64,000 nt of DNA from Platynereis dumerilii. Taxonomy: Eukaryota > Annelida > Polychaeta > Phyllodocida > Nereididae. A model generated the notes under the pieces. That model was not told the origin of the DNA. It did no database searches and saw only the letters and a list, made by a program, of their open reading frames with translations. The DNA lies in contig JAPTHN010000003.1 in assembly GCA_026936325.1 (NCBI GenBank), positions 101,527,538 through 101,591,537 on the forward strand. The letters run 5' to 3'. Made by a program: the position numbers and the translations under genes. This document shows positions 11,201-45,769 of this stretch, in pieces. Positions within the stretch are counted from its first letter, which is position 1, and the number at the start of each line of letters is the position of its first letter.

Positions 11201-12574
11201 CATCATCGTACCATGAATTCACAGGAAAGGTATTAGTGTGCGCTTTAGGGTGCTTTTTACGGAATGTAGCCTCAATGCTACTCTCTATATAGTTATAGGT
11301 GGATTTAATAAGAGAGTCCACCTCAGTTTCATTGCTGAAATTAGAAGTTATGTTCAAGAGTTTCTCTTGTGCTGGCTCGCTGCTTAAGTTCTCTTTATAT
11401 AACAGGAGCCTATCTTTGTCAAATACATATCGAAAACGTTTTTCATAAGTTACATTTGTGCCTTTGGTGAGATGAGCCCTTGTCCCTTGAGTTTTACAAG
11501 TTACTGAGAAACTTAACGGTACGTGGTCTGACTCAACTAGTTTGGGGGATATCTCGAAATTAGTCATTATGTTAAAAAATTTGAATGTACTAAGGAGATA
11601 GTCAACAGTGCTTTTACCAAGTGGAGCATGACATGTGAAGTCGTCAGTGTTATTTGCATTAAAGAAGCCATTCATAATTCGCATGTTGCTGTTAATGCAC
11701 AATTGGGTCAGTTCTTTTCCAAAATTATTTTGGCCTTTATCTTTCGTTTGCCTATGTTTTGTTTTCCAATCAGTACTTTGCACACAATCAGAAACATTAA
11801 TTATGTCATTATGATTAACCATGAAGTCATTATCTTTACCACTTATATTAGAATTTATATCACTCAGGCCACCTGTGCGGCTGTTGAAATCACCACAGAG
11901 AGCCACGTGAGGAGTGGACTCGAGGAAGCGGGCTATATCTACTTGGAGTGCGTGGAAGATGTCATTTATTTTGTAGTTTAGATATATTTTAGATCCAGCT
12001 GGGGGAATATAAGTACCTCCAATTATCAGAGGAGGTAGCTGTTTTTGTTTAATGCTTAACCAGATTACATGTTCATTGAGCTTTTCAACCTTAACTAAAT
12101 GTTTTATTGTATTTTTAATTAAGGCACCAATGCCACCTGACGGTCTCTTTGCACGAGGATGCTGATATTTACGTTGACAATGGATGAAATGATAGTTTGT
12201 TAGTGAGGGATTAAATGTGTCTCGCTTCATTGTCTCAAATAGAAATATTATGTCAAAATGAGAGAAAAGGTTGTTTATACTTTCAAGTTCTAGTTTACTA
12301 CCTATTCCTTGTATATTCCAAAAAGCTACTTTAATGTCATGTTCACAGTTGTTAAACGAATCTTCTTGAGTATCACATAAAATTGTATTATTAAATGTAT
12401 CATGAACAGAGATGGCTAAGTTACTTCTAGTTTCATTAGTTACATCATCTATACATAAGGAGTTAGTGTGCGCCTCCCACAAGGAGCAGGGTTGTTGCCG
12501 TCGATGGCAGTGTCTTTTGGGGCATTGGACGGGGGAGGAACTGGGACCTGTTCATCGAAATCTCCATTTGATAT
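8232..12574 (-). mobile_element. Near-complete non-LTR retrotransposon (EN + RT LINE)
   Basis: The element lies on the minus strand between two copies of CATTAAT (8225-8231 and 12575-12581). This 7-bp target duplication falls exactly in the middle of a ~124-bp array unit. It carries a single long ORF (8874-12482), a ~640-bp 3'UTR and an AATAAA-type end near 8245. There is only ~90 bp before the ORF, so the extreme 5' end may be missing. The open frame and the exact duplication suggest a young insertion. Confidence 0.93.
8874..12482 (-). CDS. LINE ORF: apurinic-type endonuclease + reverse transcriptase
   Basis: About 1,200 codons without interruption. An N-terminal endonuclease/exonuclease/phosphatase domain spans residues ~50-325: VAFWNIQGIG near 52, GDFNSRTGG near 197 and the catalytic SDH near 318. 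The reverse transcriptase domain runs from about 565 to 860: VDFTKAFDYIN near 710, LQGGIVSPKLF near 770 and catalytic YADD near 810. A C-terminal Cys/His cluster, CDKCNTDDIEDEIHCLLIC, lies near 1130, as in many single-ORF LINEs. No RNase H domain is seen. The protein would nick target DNA and reverse-transcribe its own RNA at the nick. The frame has no clear ATG at its beginning (TTG or GTG at the nominal start, open upstream to about 12545), consistent with slight 5' truncation. I do not assign a clade. Confidence 0.9.
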   Translation of the reverse strand: MWEAHTNSLCIDDVTNETRSNLAISVHDTFNNTILCDTQEDSFNNCEHDIKVAFWNIQGIGSKLELESINNLFSHFDIIFLFETMKRDTFNPSLTNYHFIHCQRKYQHPRAKRPSGGIGALIKNTIKHLVKVEKLNEHVIWLSIKQKQLPPLIIGGTYIPPAGSKIYLNYKINDIFHALQVDIARFLESTPHVALCGDFNSRTGGLSDINSNISGKDNDFMVNHNDIINVSDCVQSTDWKTKHRQTKDKGQNNFGKELTQLCINSNMRIMNGFFNANNTDDFTCHAPLGKSTVDYLLSTFKFFNIMTNFEISPKLVESDHVPLSFSVTCKTQGTRAHLTKGTNVTYEKRFRYVFDKDRLLLYKENLSSEPAQEKLLNITSNFSNETEVDSLIKSTYNYIESSIEATFRKKHPKAHTNTFPVNSWYDDECKLARKKANDYAKTHDLNVQAFNLTYKTLHKQYKYTIQRKKRLHQQKNRNELDNLKTTNQTECWKLWNKLTNKQTKIPNQPNLDAFHQYFTEQAQPPECPHFDQEHMTEINNLTNQIKTNTLIVPINISTTICDTHITAKEVHLSLRRLKNNKAAGIDGISGEFYKYIADELTAPLCAIFNHILDKGEYPTQWAEGLINALHKKGDYCNPDNYRKITITVAMAKVFDSILNSRLFFKNDAMSLDDPFQFGFTPSRGTTDCVFVLDTIVSHQQLEKKPLYLCFVDFTKAFDYINRNALYYKLYKKGMGVKMLKILMSMFDKAQAKVHQLGKLSAPIDSIFGVLQGGIVSPKLFNEFLSDLPEYLNATDGITIDGTLFTHLLYADDIVLISQSAEGLQNSIDSLHKFCAKWHLIVNTSKTKVMQIGVKNQAHFQYNSEKIENVEVFKYLGHTICNQRNIHKKMADYIASQAQKALFTLYGRMKPSLGHISPSLALKMFDSYVLPILEYNSAFWSGAAEIPQIEKIQISFLKHVLNVRRQTPTLAVYAETGRFPLKIRQQLTGVSYWAKIKNLPSDDILHKCLNIQIINHNAGQKNWYSKIAKIMTNANIAWLTNEPGKTLREIKLKLYSEEQSRILNEINNLDKFPKLRTYKMFKTNYCLEPYLNLNLSKKTYSNIARFRVSSHNLKIETGRHNIPKIPIEQRKCDKCNTDDIEDEIHCLLICTNNDIPRSELFDRVSSLMPNLSSLGESEKFIALMSDKRPDVIQAIGSYLNKVM

Positions 12575-13405
12575 CATTAATGATATTCACATGCTCTTTG
12601 TACTGAACATTTTCATTTCTGCCATAATAAGAGGCAGGTCAGTTTCACCACAAGTGACACTCTTGTTGGATTGAAAAAAGACAAATATTCCAAGAAACCA
12701 TTAATGAGATTCACATGCTCTTTGTACTGAACATTTTCATTTCTGCCATAATAAGAGGCAGGTCAGTTTCACCACAAGTGACACTCTTGTTGGATTGAAA
12801 AAAGACAAATATTCAAAGAAACCATTAATGATATTCACATGCTCTTTGTACTGAACATTTTCATTTCTGCCATAATAAGAGGCAGGTCAGTTTCACCACA
12901 AGTGACACTCTTGTTGGATTGAAAAAAGATAAATATTCCAAGAAACCATTAATAATATTCACATGCTCTTTGTACTGAACATTTTCATTTCTGCCATAAT
13001 AAGAGGCAGGTCAGTTTCACCACAAGTGACACTCTTGTTGGATTGAAAAAAGATAAATATTCCAAGAAACCATTAATGAGATTCAAATGCTATTTGCACT
13101 GAACATTTTCATTGCTGCCATAATAAGAGACACATCAATTTTACCACCGATGTCTCTTGTTGGATTGAAAAAGATAAATATTCCAATAGACCATTAATGA
13201 GATTCACATGCTCTTTGTTCTGAGCATTTTCATTGCTGCCATTATAAGAGACAGGTCAAATTCACCACCAATGACACTCTTGTTGGACTGAAGAAAGATA
13301 AATATTCCAAGAAACCATTGATGAGATTCACATGCTCTTTGTACTTAACATTTTCATAGCTGCCATAATAAGAGACAGGTCAATTTCACCACAAGCAGTA
13401 AAATT
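12575..13405. repeat. ~124-bp tandem array, block C
   Basis: The interrupted unit resumes at 12575. Full units then start near 12662, 12786, 12910, 13034, 13156 and 13279. The first four are nearly identical to one another (shared GAGGCAGGTCAGTTTCACCA), so this side was homogenised recently. The last units are more diverged, and the array decays into unique sequence after about 13395. Counting the LINE-split unit, blocks A-C hold about thirteen copies. Confidence 0.92.
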
Positions 13406-13901
13406 TAGACACAAAAGTTCTTTGATTGAAAAAAGCAAAAACTTCAATGAGTTTTATGTGCAGGGTCCCAAATTCCCGGATATCCTATCACCAAGACGCC
13501 CAGATTTGCCAGTATTTTACAATGAAATGACAAGCTGGGCGCCCTCCATGTGGTGAAGGACACCCAGAATTTGACAACGAATCAGGGAAGCTGTTCAAGT
13601 GCCAACTGCACAGAGCATTTTCACTGCTGCTTTTGCAAAGAGAAGATAAAACAATTATGTTCACTTTAATTTTAGACTCAGAATCGGGCTGAATCAAAGT
13701 TCGCCTCTGACTCTGCAGTCTCCACCCAACAACCTCAGATTCCTGAGTCCGACTCCAAAGGTCTGGATGATATTGTTATGAACAACAATAAGTGATTGCA
13801 TTTGATGTCAACTCAAGTTAAACTTCTACCATGGGAAAGTCCAGGTATAAACATAAATAATTATTTCTTTTCAAATAGGTATGATAATTTCTGATGTTCA
13901 T
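13406..13901. other. Intergenic spacer and probable 3' flank of the NUDT7-like gene
   Basis: No recognisable gene. A plus-strand frame through 13556 is fused to array sequence, and I judge it accidental. The segment just below 13902 should contain the 3'UTR of the minus-strand Nudix gene, but no clear polyadenylation signal stands out. Confidence 0.4.
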
Positions 13902-14974
13902 CTAAAATTTTGATTTCAAAAAGTCTCTATTATTTAAATAGTTTTCAAGGTACACTTTCTGGAGTTTGAATGGATCGTTAATGTCTAAATCCCCACGACC
14001 AGAAAATCTAAAAGGTGGCAAGCGTCCATACACCGCTACAGCAAGTTCAATACACATCGTTGCTGTCAAACCCCATGTTGTTATGACGACGCCATTGATA
14101 TTGTCATTAAACCTATGTATTACTCCTTTGTAGATTTCCGTTTCGTAGTCAAATGGATCGTGACCTTCTGTGGTTAAGAAACGACACAAGGGCACTGAAA
14201 ATATCGTCTCAACCTCCTCTTCGTTTGGAATGCCTTGGAAGTCATCGGGAATGAGTCCAACCACAGGGGCGACGTACACTTCGTGTTTCGACAAACGGCC
14301 AGGAATACGACAGACTATCTCCACCTGGTCCTTCTTGAGGCCGATTTCTTCCTCTGCTTCTCGTAAACACGTTTCAATTTCATCTGCGTCAGTATCGTCC
14401 TTCTTACCTCCTGGAAACGCAACGTCGCCTCCGTGTGTTCGCAAATGGGAAGACCTGGTAAAAAATCGCAAGAGTCATACAAATTTTATCAATATATACG
14501 CCCTGACAATGAAAATTAATGTAAATCCTCTTCACAAAGAGCAACTTGGCAGATCATTAATTAAATTTCCATAATATACAGTAGTTCAATTTTAAGTTTT
14601 ATAAAATTATGATTTATTACATCTTTTGAATAGGCAAACAATGTTTAGTCAACACTTCAATGAACCAGAATAAGCAATTTTTCACACATAAAAGGATCAG
14701 TAATGAAATCAAATTGATAGCAGTAGCTTATATTATAGGCACCTCAGAAAATGCAGGACAGTATCTACACCAAGATTCCTAAGATTTTTTTTATAACTTT
14801 GAAGCTTTACCTCAAAGTTAAGAGAACATGGACATCTCCATTACGAAGAAACAGGGGTATGAGCACGGCCGCCTGCTTGGATTTGCCGAAGAAGTTGCCA
14901 AGGGAAGCAAAGGAGTACTTTTCAGTGTTGAACTTGGCAAGGCGCTGTCTCAGGAGTTCTCTGGTCCAAGCCAT
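13902..14974 (-). CDS. NUDT7: NUDT7-like peroxisomal coenzyme A diphosphatase
   Basis: Two coding exons: 14974-14811 (start MAWTRELL; an in-frame upstream ATG at 15019 is an alternative) and 14454-13902, joined at TTGAG|GTAAAG ... TACCAG|G. The 238-residue product equals human NUDT7 in length. It carries the CoA-pyrophosphatase signature around LRTHGGDVAFPGG and the Nudix box GGKKDDTDADEIETCLREAE followed by EEIGL. The family hydrolyses CoA and acyl-CoA to 3',5'-ADP and (acyl)phosphopantetheine in peroxisomes. WGLTA in the C-terminal half matches the family's conserved segment. The protein ends in -SKF, a conservative variant of the peroxisomal -SKL/-SRL signal. NUDT8 (mitochondrial) is the alternative, but the C-terminus favours NUDT7. 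The gene stands alone, in the same orientation as TENT4 upstream. Confidence 0.88.
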
Positions 14975-15019
14975 CATCACATCATCCGTGCAAATTGCCA
15001 AGAATCTATGGAAAACCAA

Positions 15020-17230
15020 ATTAATTATCCAAACATTTTTATTCGTAAGCGAGTTCTAATTAATGTTGAATATTTTTGGCATATATATATATGCCTGTCT
15101 AATACACATCCATGTTAAGGGCAATGCTGAAATTTTATCAGTCGATTCTAATACCATTGGCTGTAATTTGTCGATCAAATTTGGGACAATCCACATATAA
15201 TTTATCTCCTGAGTAAGGCTGAGTGGAGAAAGCTGCAATCCGTTCAACCCAGCAGGACTAAGAACAAATTTTAAGATCAGAGCAAAAATCTCATGCATCA
15301 TTGCATGGCATCATAAAAATCATCACACCCAGTATTGGCAGTATTAAATGCTTGTTACTTTTGTGGCACTGTGCATAGGCTCTTTCGTGAGGTGGGGGAC
15401 TGTTGCTAGCAATGCTAGAACCCAGTAGGTGCGCTGTCGTCGTTTTTCTCTCAGCCTGCCCAAAAGTTGATCCTGCAATCTTGGAAAAACTGAAGTCAAA
15501 TCACGGCTGTTTTTTCACAGAAAAACCTCATAATTTGTCCAGGAAAGCTATGGAATGGATAGCTGAGGCTGTTAGGCCGTGGTATAGCACACTTTAGTCA
15601 TGGTAGACATTTATTTTATTTGTTAAAGATCGATTTAAATGTTTCGTTTTAATTATTTTCGCACAAAACCGCTCTATACCACATTCATTGTAGCACATGG
15701 ATTAAGAGAATATTCTTGGGAACATTTTGCCGTTTAGTTTGTGAAGATAGGTGTTGGTAGAGAGGAGAAAATCCACTTTTAGTGAGTGAACGTTGGTGCA
15801 TCTTGCCATTGGATCAATGCATTTACACACCCCGACCCCCCATACTAATAAATATGCCACTGACCTTGCAGTATACTAATTCATTGAGAATGGGACACTC
15901 AAGGGTCTAAACATGCTAAATGGGTTTAAGTATCATGATTGGATGCTTTTGAAAGTGAATTGTAATTCCTGCTGTGAATTTTGTCCATTTTCAACCTCAA
16001 TTTCTGAACCATAAAATTTTATATCTCGAGTTATATTAACATTTTAGACTAAAAAACGACTGGGTTTGATTGCAAACTACTAGGAGAATATTGCTATACC
16101 TATATTTCAGTGATATGTCTCATATTAAGGCAGTACAGAGCTGGATCACTTTTAGTCCATTTTTGGCCAAATTGGGACTCCAACTTTTTGGTAGAGATCC
16201 CCATATGGAGACAAAACTGCACAAGAAAGGTCACTTTTGCCACTTGTTTTGTCAATGAGGGACCTGAAGGAAGATATCTATGCAAAGAAAAATTAATTTA
16301 TAATCTTTATTCAGAAAGTGCTATCATTGCTACTGTTGCCATTTTGCCCTGGAATTTTAAAATGGTAAGGTCCGTACAGAAGTGACCAGGGCAGAGGCCT
16401 TGCCCCGATATCCCATTGAAGCCCCCCTTACCCAGAGAAATGTATAGCTACATGTACATGCCCTGACCCCCTGCGACATACGCCTATGTCGCTGTGCATG
16501 TTAATTAAATCTATATCAGTTCAACCCTTAATAATACAAAGGCCTATCAATTTGATCAAATGAATGAGTATCTTGCATGTTAATTGAACATTTCATTTCA
16601 TTTGGGAAGTGACTATGCACCAGCATTTCAAACTGGATCATAACCAATTATATCTATAAACAGTTTATATCTTGAAAAATCATCAACAGCCATTTACCAA
16701 GGTTGTCTGGCAGCAGTCACACACGTTGACACCTTGACCTGGCCCTCCAAGACACCATTTTACACATTTTCTGAACTACTCACCCAATGCAACCACTTCA
16801 TGCGACTCCTAGTGGGAGAAAAACTGCACACAACACCCCTAGTGATAAGTCAGCAAACTTCAGAAATCCCAAAATCCATTTTATGATCCCAGCTTTCACC
16901 AATTTTTACAGCTCTGTCACTTAAAATATTTGAAGATAAAATAAACGGAAGGTCAATAAATGTCCGGAAATAATTTTTTAAACGACGACAGGTGTAGATC
17001 GGCAGAGCTTGTTACTAGACCAGACCTGGAAAAGGAGCCTTTTTTTGGGAGGGGATTCTCGGTATGTCGGGAAGTGAAACAATTCTCTCACGGAAGGATC
17101 ATGGAAAATTTGAGCAAGAAAAGAAAACTTTTTGAGTAAACAGTATGTCCCACACTTCTCGAAAGAAACCACAATGCAAGAGAATAGTCTTATTTGTAGA
17201 TAGCACGGCTGCAAGAATAGAACAAACACA
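15020..17230. other. Intergenic DNA, no gene recognised
   Basis: No exon with splice sites or recognisable domain. Short open frames at 15403-15597 and 16070-16385 (plus) have no known motif. The region upstream of 15019 should contain the promoter of the NUDT7-like gene; I see no diagnostic element. Confidence 0.45.
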
Positions 17231-20200
17231 ATCATTGGCAGTTTTTTTTTCCTCTTTTTTTTTTATTAATTTATCACAATTTTTACAGAAATTCACAAAT
17301 TAAACAATGTTTTTTTTGTCATAATGTCTTTTTTTGGTTTATAACATTTTTTTTTGTAAGTTGCACACATAGACAGTTTTAGGTTGATATCGTAACCACT
17401 TGTATCATTTTCAAAACAAATCTGTCGTATTAAATATACATACATGTATACATTGTTGTTTTTTTTATCACAAATGTAATGCTTTCTCACAGCACCTAAA
17501 GTGTCAGGCACTAAATCATATTCTACACATCCAAATCATAACATATGCATAATTATACAGAACATGTTAATGGTACATAACATGGTGTACAAAACATGTC
17601 GGACATAACATGTTAACTCTAGCTATTTTTGACCCTGGCTGATATTTATATATAACTCATTATATTCAAATTATATTCAAATAACTTTAAAAGTACATAA
17701 GTTACATAAGTATTAGCTCTCGAACAAATAGTATTCCCCATTCCAAATTATCCGATTGACTATGATTTGTAAAATACACGACTGTTTTACGTTAAATGCA
17801 TGAAATATTACATAATGACTTGACAGTGACTGATGATGTAATGATTAGTAATACGGTATCTGAAATGACGAGTGGCATAAACACATATGATAAAATGACA
17901 ATGGTTTTCGTGGATATAAAATGTGGAAAATACTTAACAAACCACATCGGTCAACACATTTGTAATAACATTAAGCAGATAACCTGATGTAAAGGAAATA
18001 CACTGTATGAAGCCTTGAAATGAGCAATGCATTAACATGTGCAGAATAATTAATAACCATTAATAATCATTGATAATCATCAATAATTACAGTGTTCCAG
18101 CTAGGCAATTTGAGCACCTTTGTCTGCCACGAGAAAAAAATAATCAATTTCATTTGAATTTTTCTCTTTTAAAGGCTCCTCATTTCTGGAAAATGTATGC
18201 CAGAATCAAATCCTAGCTGGAACATTGAATTATCAATTATCATTAATCATTTATTCAGATTAAGCACTAGGAAAGCATATATATTACGACCAACGGGTAG
18301 GTATCAACAAAACGGAATATGTCGATTGCCATCTCACTGCCAGAGTGAAGGTGAAAATCACGCTATCCTACGGCTACATGGCTACGTTCTACACAAAACT
18401 ACAAAATACTACATCACTGAGACTAATCTGCAGAACTGAATAAGCACTACGCTTGAATCATCATAATACCTGTCAGTAATCAATCGTACATGGGATACAA
18501 TGCAGCTATATAACAACTTCTAATGCAACAAACATTGTCAACACAACCTGCAAGATTTTCGTTTGATTTCGCTACAATGGACAGGGATACCACACATCCA
18601 AGAAAATCAAACTTTTCTAGGGTTCTTATTCATGGAATTTTACTTGGAAATCATGGGTTCTATTGGATTATTGATCACTTACTACTTATTTAAAAATTTT
18701 GAATAACGTTCAGATGTTTACTAATTTCAAGTTGAAAATTGCTAACAGTAACAAAAATCTTATTTTGTGTTCATAAAATTTTCCACGGTTCAGTAACAAA
18801 TTCACTGCGCATTGGCTTATTCATCTTGGTGGGGTGTAAGAGCAAGAGGGGATTGCGTAACAGCAAGTAATTGATATGGTGCAACTGCGGAAGTCTAATG
18901 CACGTTATTCAACGTATTATCACTCAAATGACATCTATGAATTCTAATCAGCTGACTTATTCATAACAGCGCAACGAGTGCATTGGCAAATAGGTAGAAA
19001 CTGTGGTTGGTGGTGTCTGATTGTATTTTGGCACTAATGCAATGAATTGTATCATTATGTGAATTGTTTTATCATGAATTGTATTATTATGAACTGTTTG
19101 ATCATGAATTGTTGAATCATGAATTGTTGAAATGAATTGTATGATCTGTGTGTGTATTTTGTGACAATTTACCAGCGTTTACCAATGTCGAGTATTTCGA
19201 ATGTGAGCTATTAACTTTGGAATGATAGAAAGAACATGTCTCGTTATTAGACAGTTAATTAGACATTAATTACGGCAATAACTGGACAAAGAGAGTGGTC
19301 TATTTAATACCAAAGAAATATTGAGAAATCTAATATTCAATTCTTATTGATTTATTCCATTTTCAATCTGTATCTGCATCAACAATTAAGTAATAAACAA
19401 AATTCCAATTAACTTCACGGGTTTATATCAATACGAGTCTGCCATGATACGTGCCAAACTGCATATAATACGCTTTCATAATAACTAGACTATCTACAGT
19501 CAATATATACAATACATTATGCAACTACTTGTTGTAACAACCGTTTTGTGATCATTTATATCAACTCTTACGACAAATCCTCACGTTATTCATTCACGAT
19601 TCATTCTCCACTCGTTATGAGTCGTATATATTATCTACATTCAATCAGCAATATTTCGACATATATTCAAGACAGTCATTCTCAAGTTCACAATAGTTCA
19701 GTAGGAAAACATTCACTCCTAATTGCTCGTGCAGTTATATAACAACAACAACTTGAAATGTAATATCACTTAAATAACAATAATCGATTCAACTCGTAAA
19801 ATATCATTTGATTATACATATGATCATGAAATGACGTGGGCAAAATAACATGTCACAGTGTGTCTCAGTGTGTCAAGTGACACAAGGCGAAGGAGGACAC
19901 AATAACGCCGTATTCAAATGATATCGGCGTCGATAGTTGGGTCACGAATGACTCAGAATCAGCTGTCTTGAAGAAAATGGCGATCAAGTGAAATAGATAC
20001 GAAGCCAACCAAACCGGAAAACCAAATAAGACAGAATCACTAATAAACAAAGAGAATACTGGAGACTCGAAACAAGATAATATGTCCGATGACATGAGAG
20101 AAATGAACTTATGAGAATGGGACGACCATGAAAGAAATGAAGAGACCATCTGATGGAAAATACATTGCCAGCTGATGAAACTAATGTGCAGCTATCGAAC

Positions 20201-22128
20201 TAGATGAACCAGATGAAGCTATGAAATGAATCAAACAGATTATTACTAGTTTCTAAATTTCTAAATTGAACAGGCATGCGAACAACGGTAACTATATGAA
20301 ATAAATGTATCTAGTAGCTCTAGCCTATAACCTAAAACTAGTCACTAATTTATTAATTAATTTAAAAGGAGTAATTCTCGCACAGCACCAAAAGTTTTTG
20401 TTTTTGTTTTAAACTAGCCTACCAGTCATGAACCATGACATTATGAAGACTACCATGAAGTTATGAAAACGAAACACAAAGCTCTGAAGACCAATCATGA
20501 AGTTATGAAATCCGATCGTGAAGTTATGAACAACCTGATGAAATTATGAAGTTATCATGGTTGATGTGAATTGAATGATTTCCAATCATATAGTTCTGAA
20601 CGACGACCATGAAGTCATGAGTTATATCATAATGAAATTTTCAATGAATTCATGAAGTTACGCATGAAGTTACGAATGAAATCATGAAGTTACGAATGAA
20701 ATCATGAAGTATGAACCAAATAATGACATTTAACAACATAGGACTAATGCTTAACAGAGAGATCCACTCCGTGGTAACAAAATATCACAAAATATAATTA
20801 CTAACTTTTCCATAGACCTGCAGTATTGCCGTAATACCAATGCATGTAATAATTCTCACCAGACACAAATCACAAATAAACACGACTTTCCGAACACTTT
20901 TCTTCACTTTTTTCATTTTTCCAAAACATTTTTTTCAAACTCTCAAAATTGCGATTTCACTTGCACTTTTCATGCCATTTTCTCGTACAATCAACACAAT
21001 TCTAACGCAAATTAAATTCAATTAACCACAATAATAATTGCTTACTAATGACCGTGGCACATTTCCAAAACCAAATAACCAGCAACTAAAATACGAAAGT
21101 GCTTGTGAGGGTAATTCCGAAAACATATTATGAGGAATTACCACTCCAACTTGAAACGTCAAGTCTGTCTTGAAGTCGAGAGACAGAAAACGTTTTTTTA
21201 CGCAGATAAAATGACACACGAAATCTTTAAAATGCACAGGTGAATAATCAATAATATGCTAGCTGATAAATATAGATATCCGCAATACAATGTGTGCAAT
21301 AAAACTATACTTGCTTCTCATTCTTGACATTTTTTTGCATATTTTGATGATATAACTATTCACATCTAAGAATGGCATCATCGGTATACAATACATTCAA
21401 CAATTGTTAAAACACAATTTGGTTTCTGGTAGCTTTTAACAAATATATCATCGTATATATATATATGCCACAACATTCGTGAAGTTTCGTCATCGAAGAG
21501 TGAAGATCCTTCGAAGTTCTTGAGCGTAATCCAACGTGTCTCTTAGCGTTATCCTTGAACAAATCCTTGGCCTAATTTTTGGATTAATCCATAGATAAGT
21601 CTGAATCCTTCGTAAAATCCTTCGTAACATCCGAATCCTTTGAAACATTTGCATGAATCGAATCCTGGATCCTCCCACAGAAGACTATCAAATGGCAAAA
21701 AGCGGACTTTGAGTTATCATCACTAGGCCATTACAAGATTGAGCCACTGCGGAACTGAACGAAGCTCCTATCCATGTCTTCCATCATATTTCCAAGGAAC
21801 ACAAAGGATGCTTCATGTCAAGGCGTAGATTGACAAGAATTGTGTAAGTACTACTCACGTAACAGCACGTTTTGGATCTTTTTTGGGTAATTTTTTTTCA
21901 CATTTTTTGTGCCTTTCACATCTTTTGTACTTTTCACATCTTAATCCTTTTCGCAATACAACAAGTCCTGTCATGAGTCGCAGGGGCGAGGCATGCGACT
22001 TGCTTTTGAGTCCTGTCTCATTACGATATATATTATCAACCGGATAAATTGCATATGACTACGTACGGACAAGGCAGGAGAACAAGGTTGTTGGTTTTGT
22101 CTGAGGACGCCAGAGGGCGCAACGGCAG
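17231..22128 (-). other. Probable long 3'UTR / 3' flank of TENT4
   Basis: This 4.9-kb AT-rich stretch directly follows the TENT4 stop codon on the minus strand. It has no recognised gene and no bounded transposon, unlike the rest of the window. Several TTTATT words on the plus strand (AATAAA on the minus strand) occur, for example near 17260, 18247, 19341 and 20346, so the end of the transcript cannot be fixed. Vertebrate TENT4 genes also have long 3'UTRs. The assignment is an inference from position. Confidence 0.4.
20410..20715. repeat. Degenerate simple repeat (ATGAAGTTATGAA-like)
   Basis: At least ten imperfect copies of CATGAAGTTATGAA or GTTACGAATGAAATCATGAA occur over 300 bp, ending with two near-perfect GTTACGAATGAAATCATGAA units. 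A related ATCATGAATTGTT run is at about 19070-19135, and an ATCCTT(C)GTAA-like run at 21510-21670. All lie in the presumed TENT4 3'UTR. Confidence 0.7.

Positions 22129-45769
<23,641 letters not shown>

Noticed and set aside
15403-16385. Short plus-strand ORFs between NUDT7 and TENT4
   Set aside because: No domains, no splice signals, ordinary AT-rich composition.
16380-16500. Possible transposon end near CCCCCTGCGACATACGCC
   Set aside because: Only a short piece resembles a CAGGGGCGTA-type end; no partner end was found.
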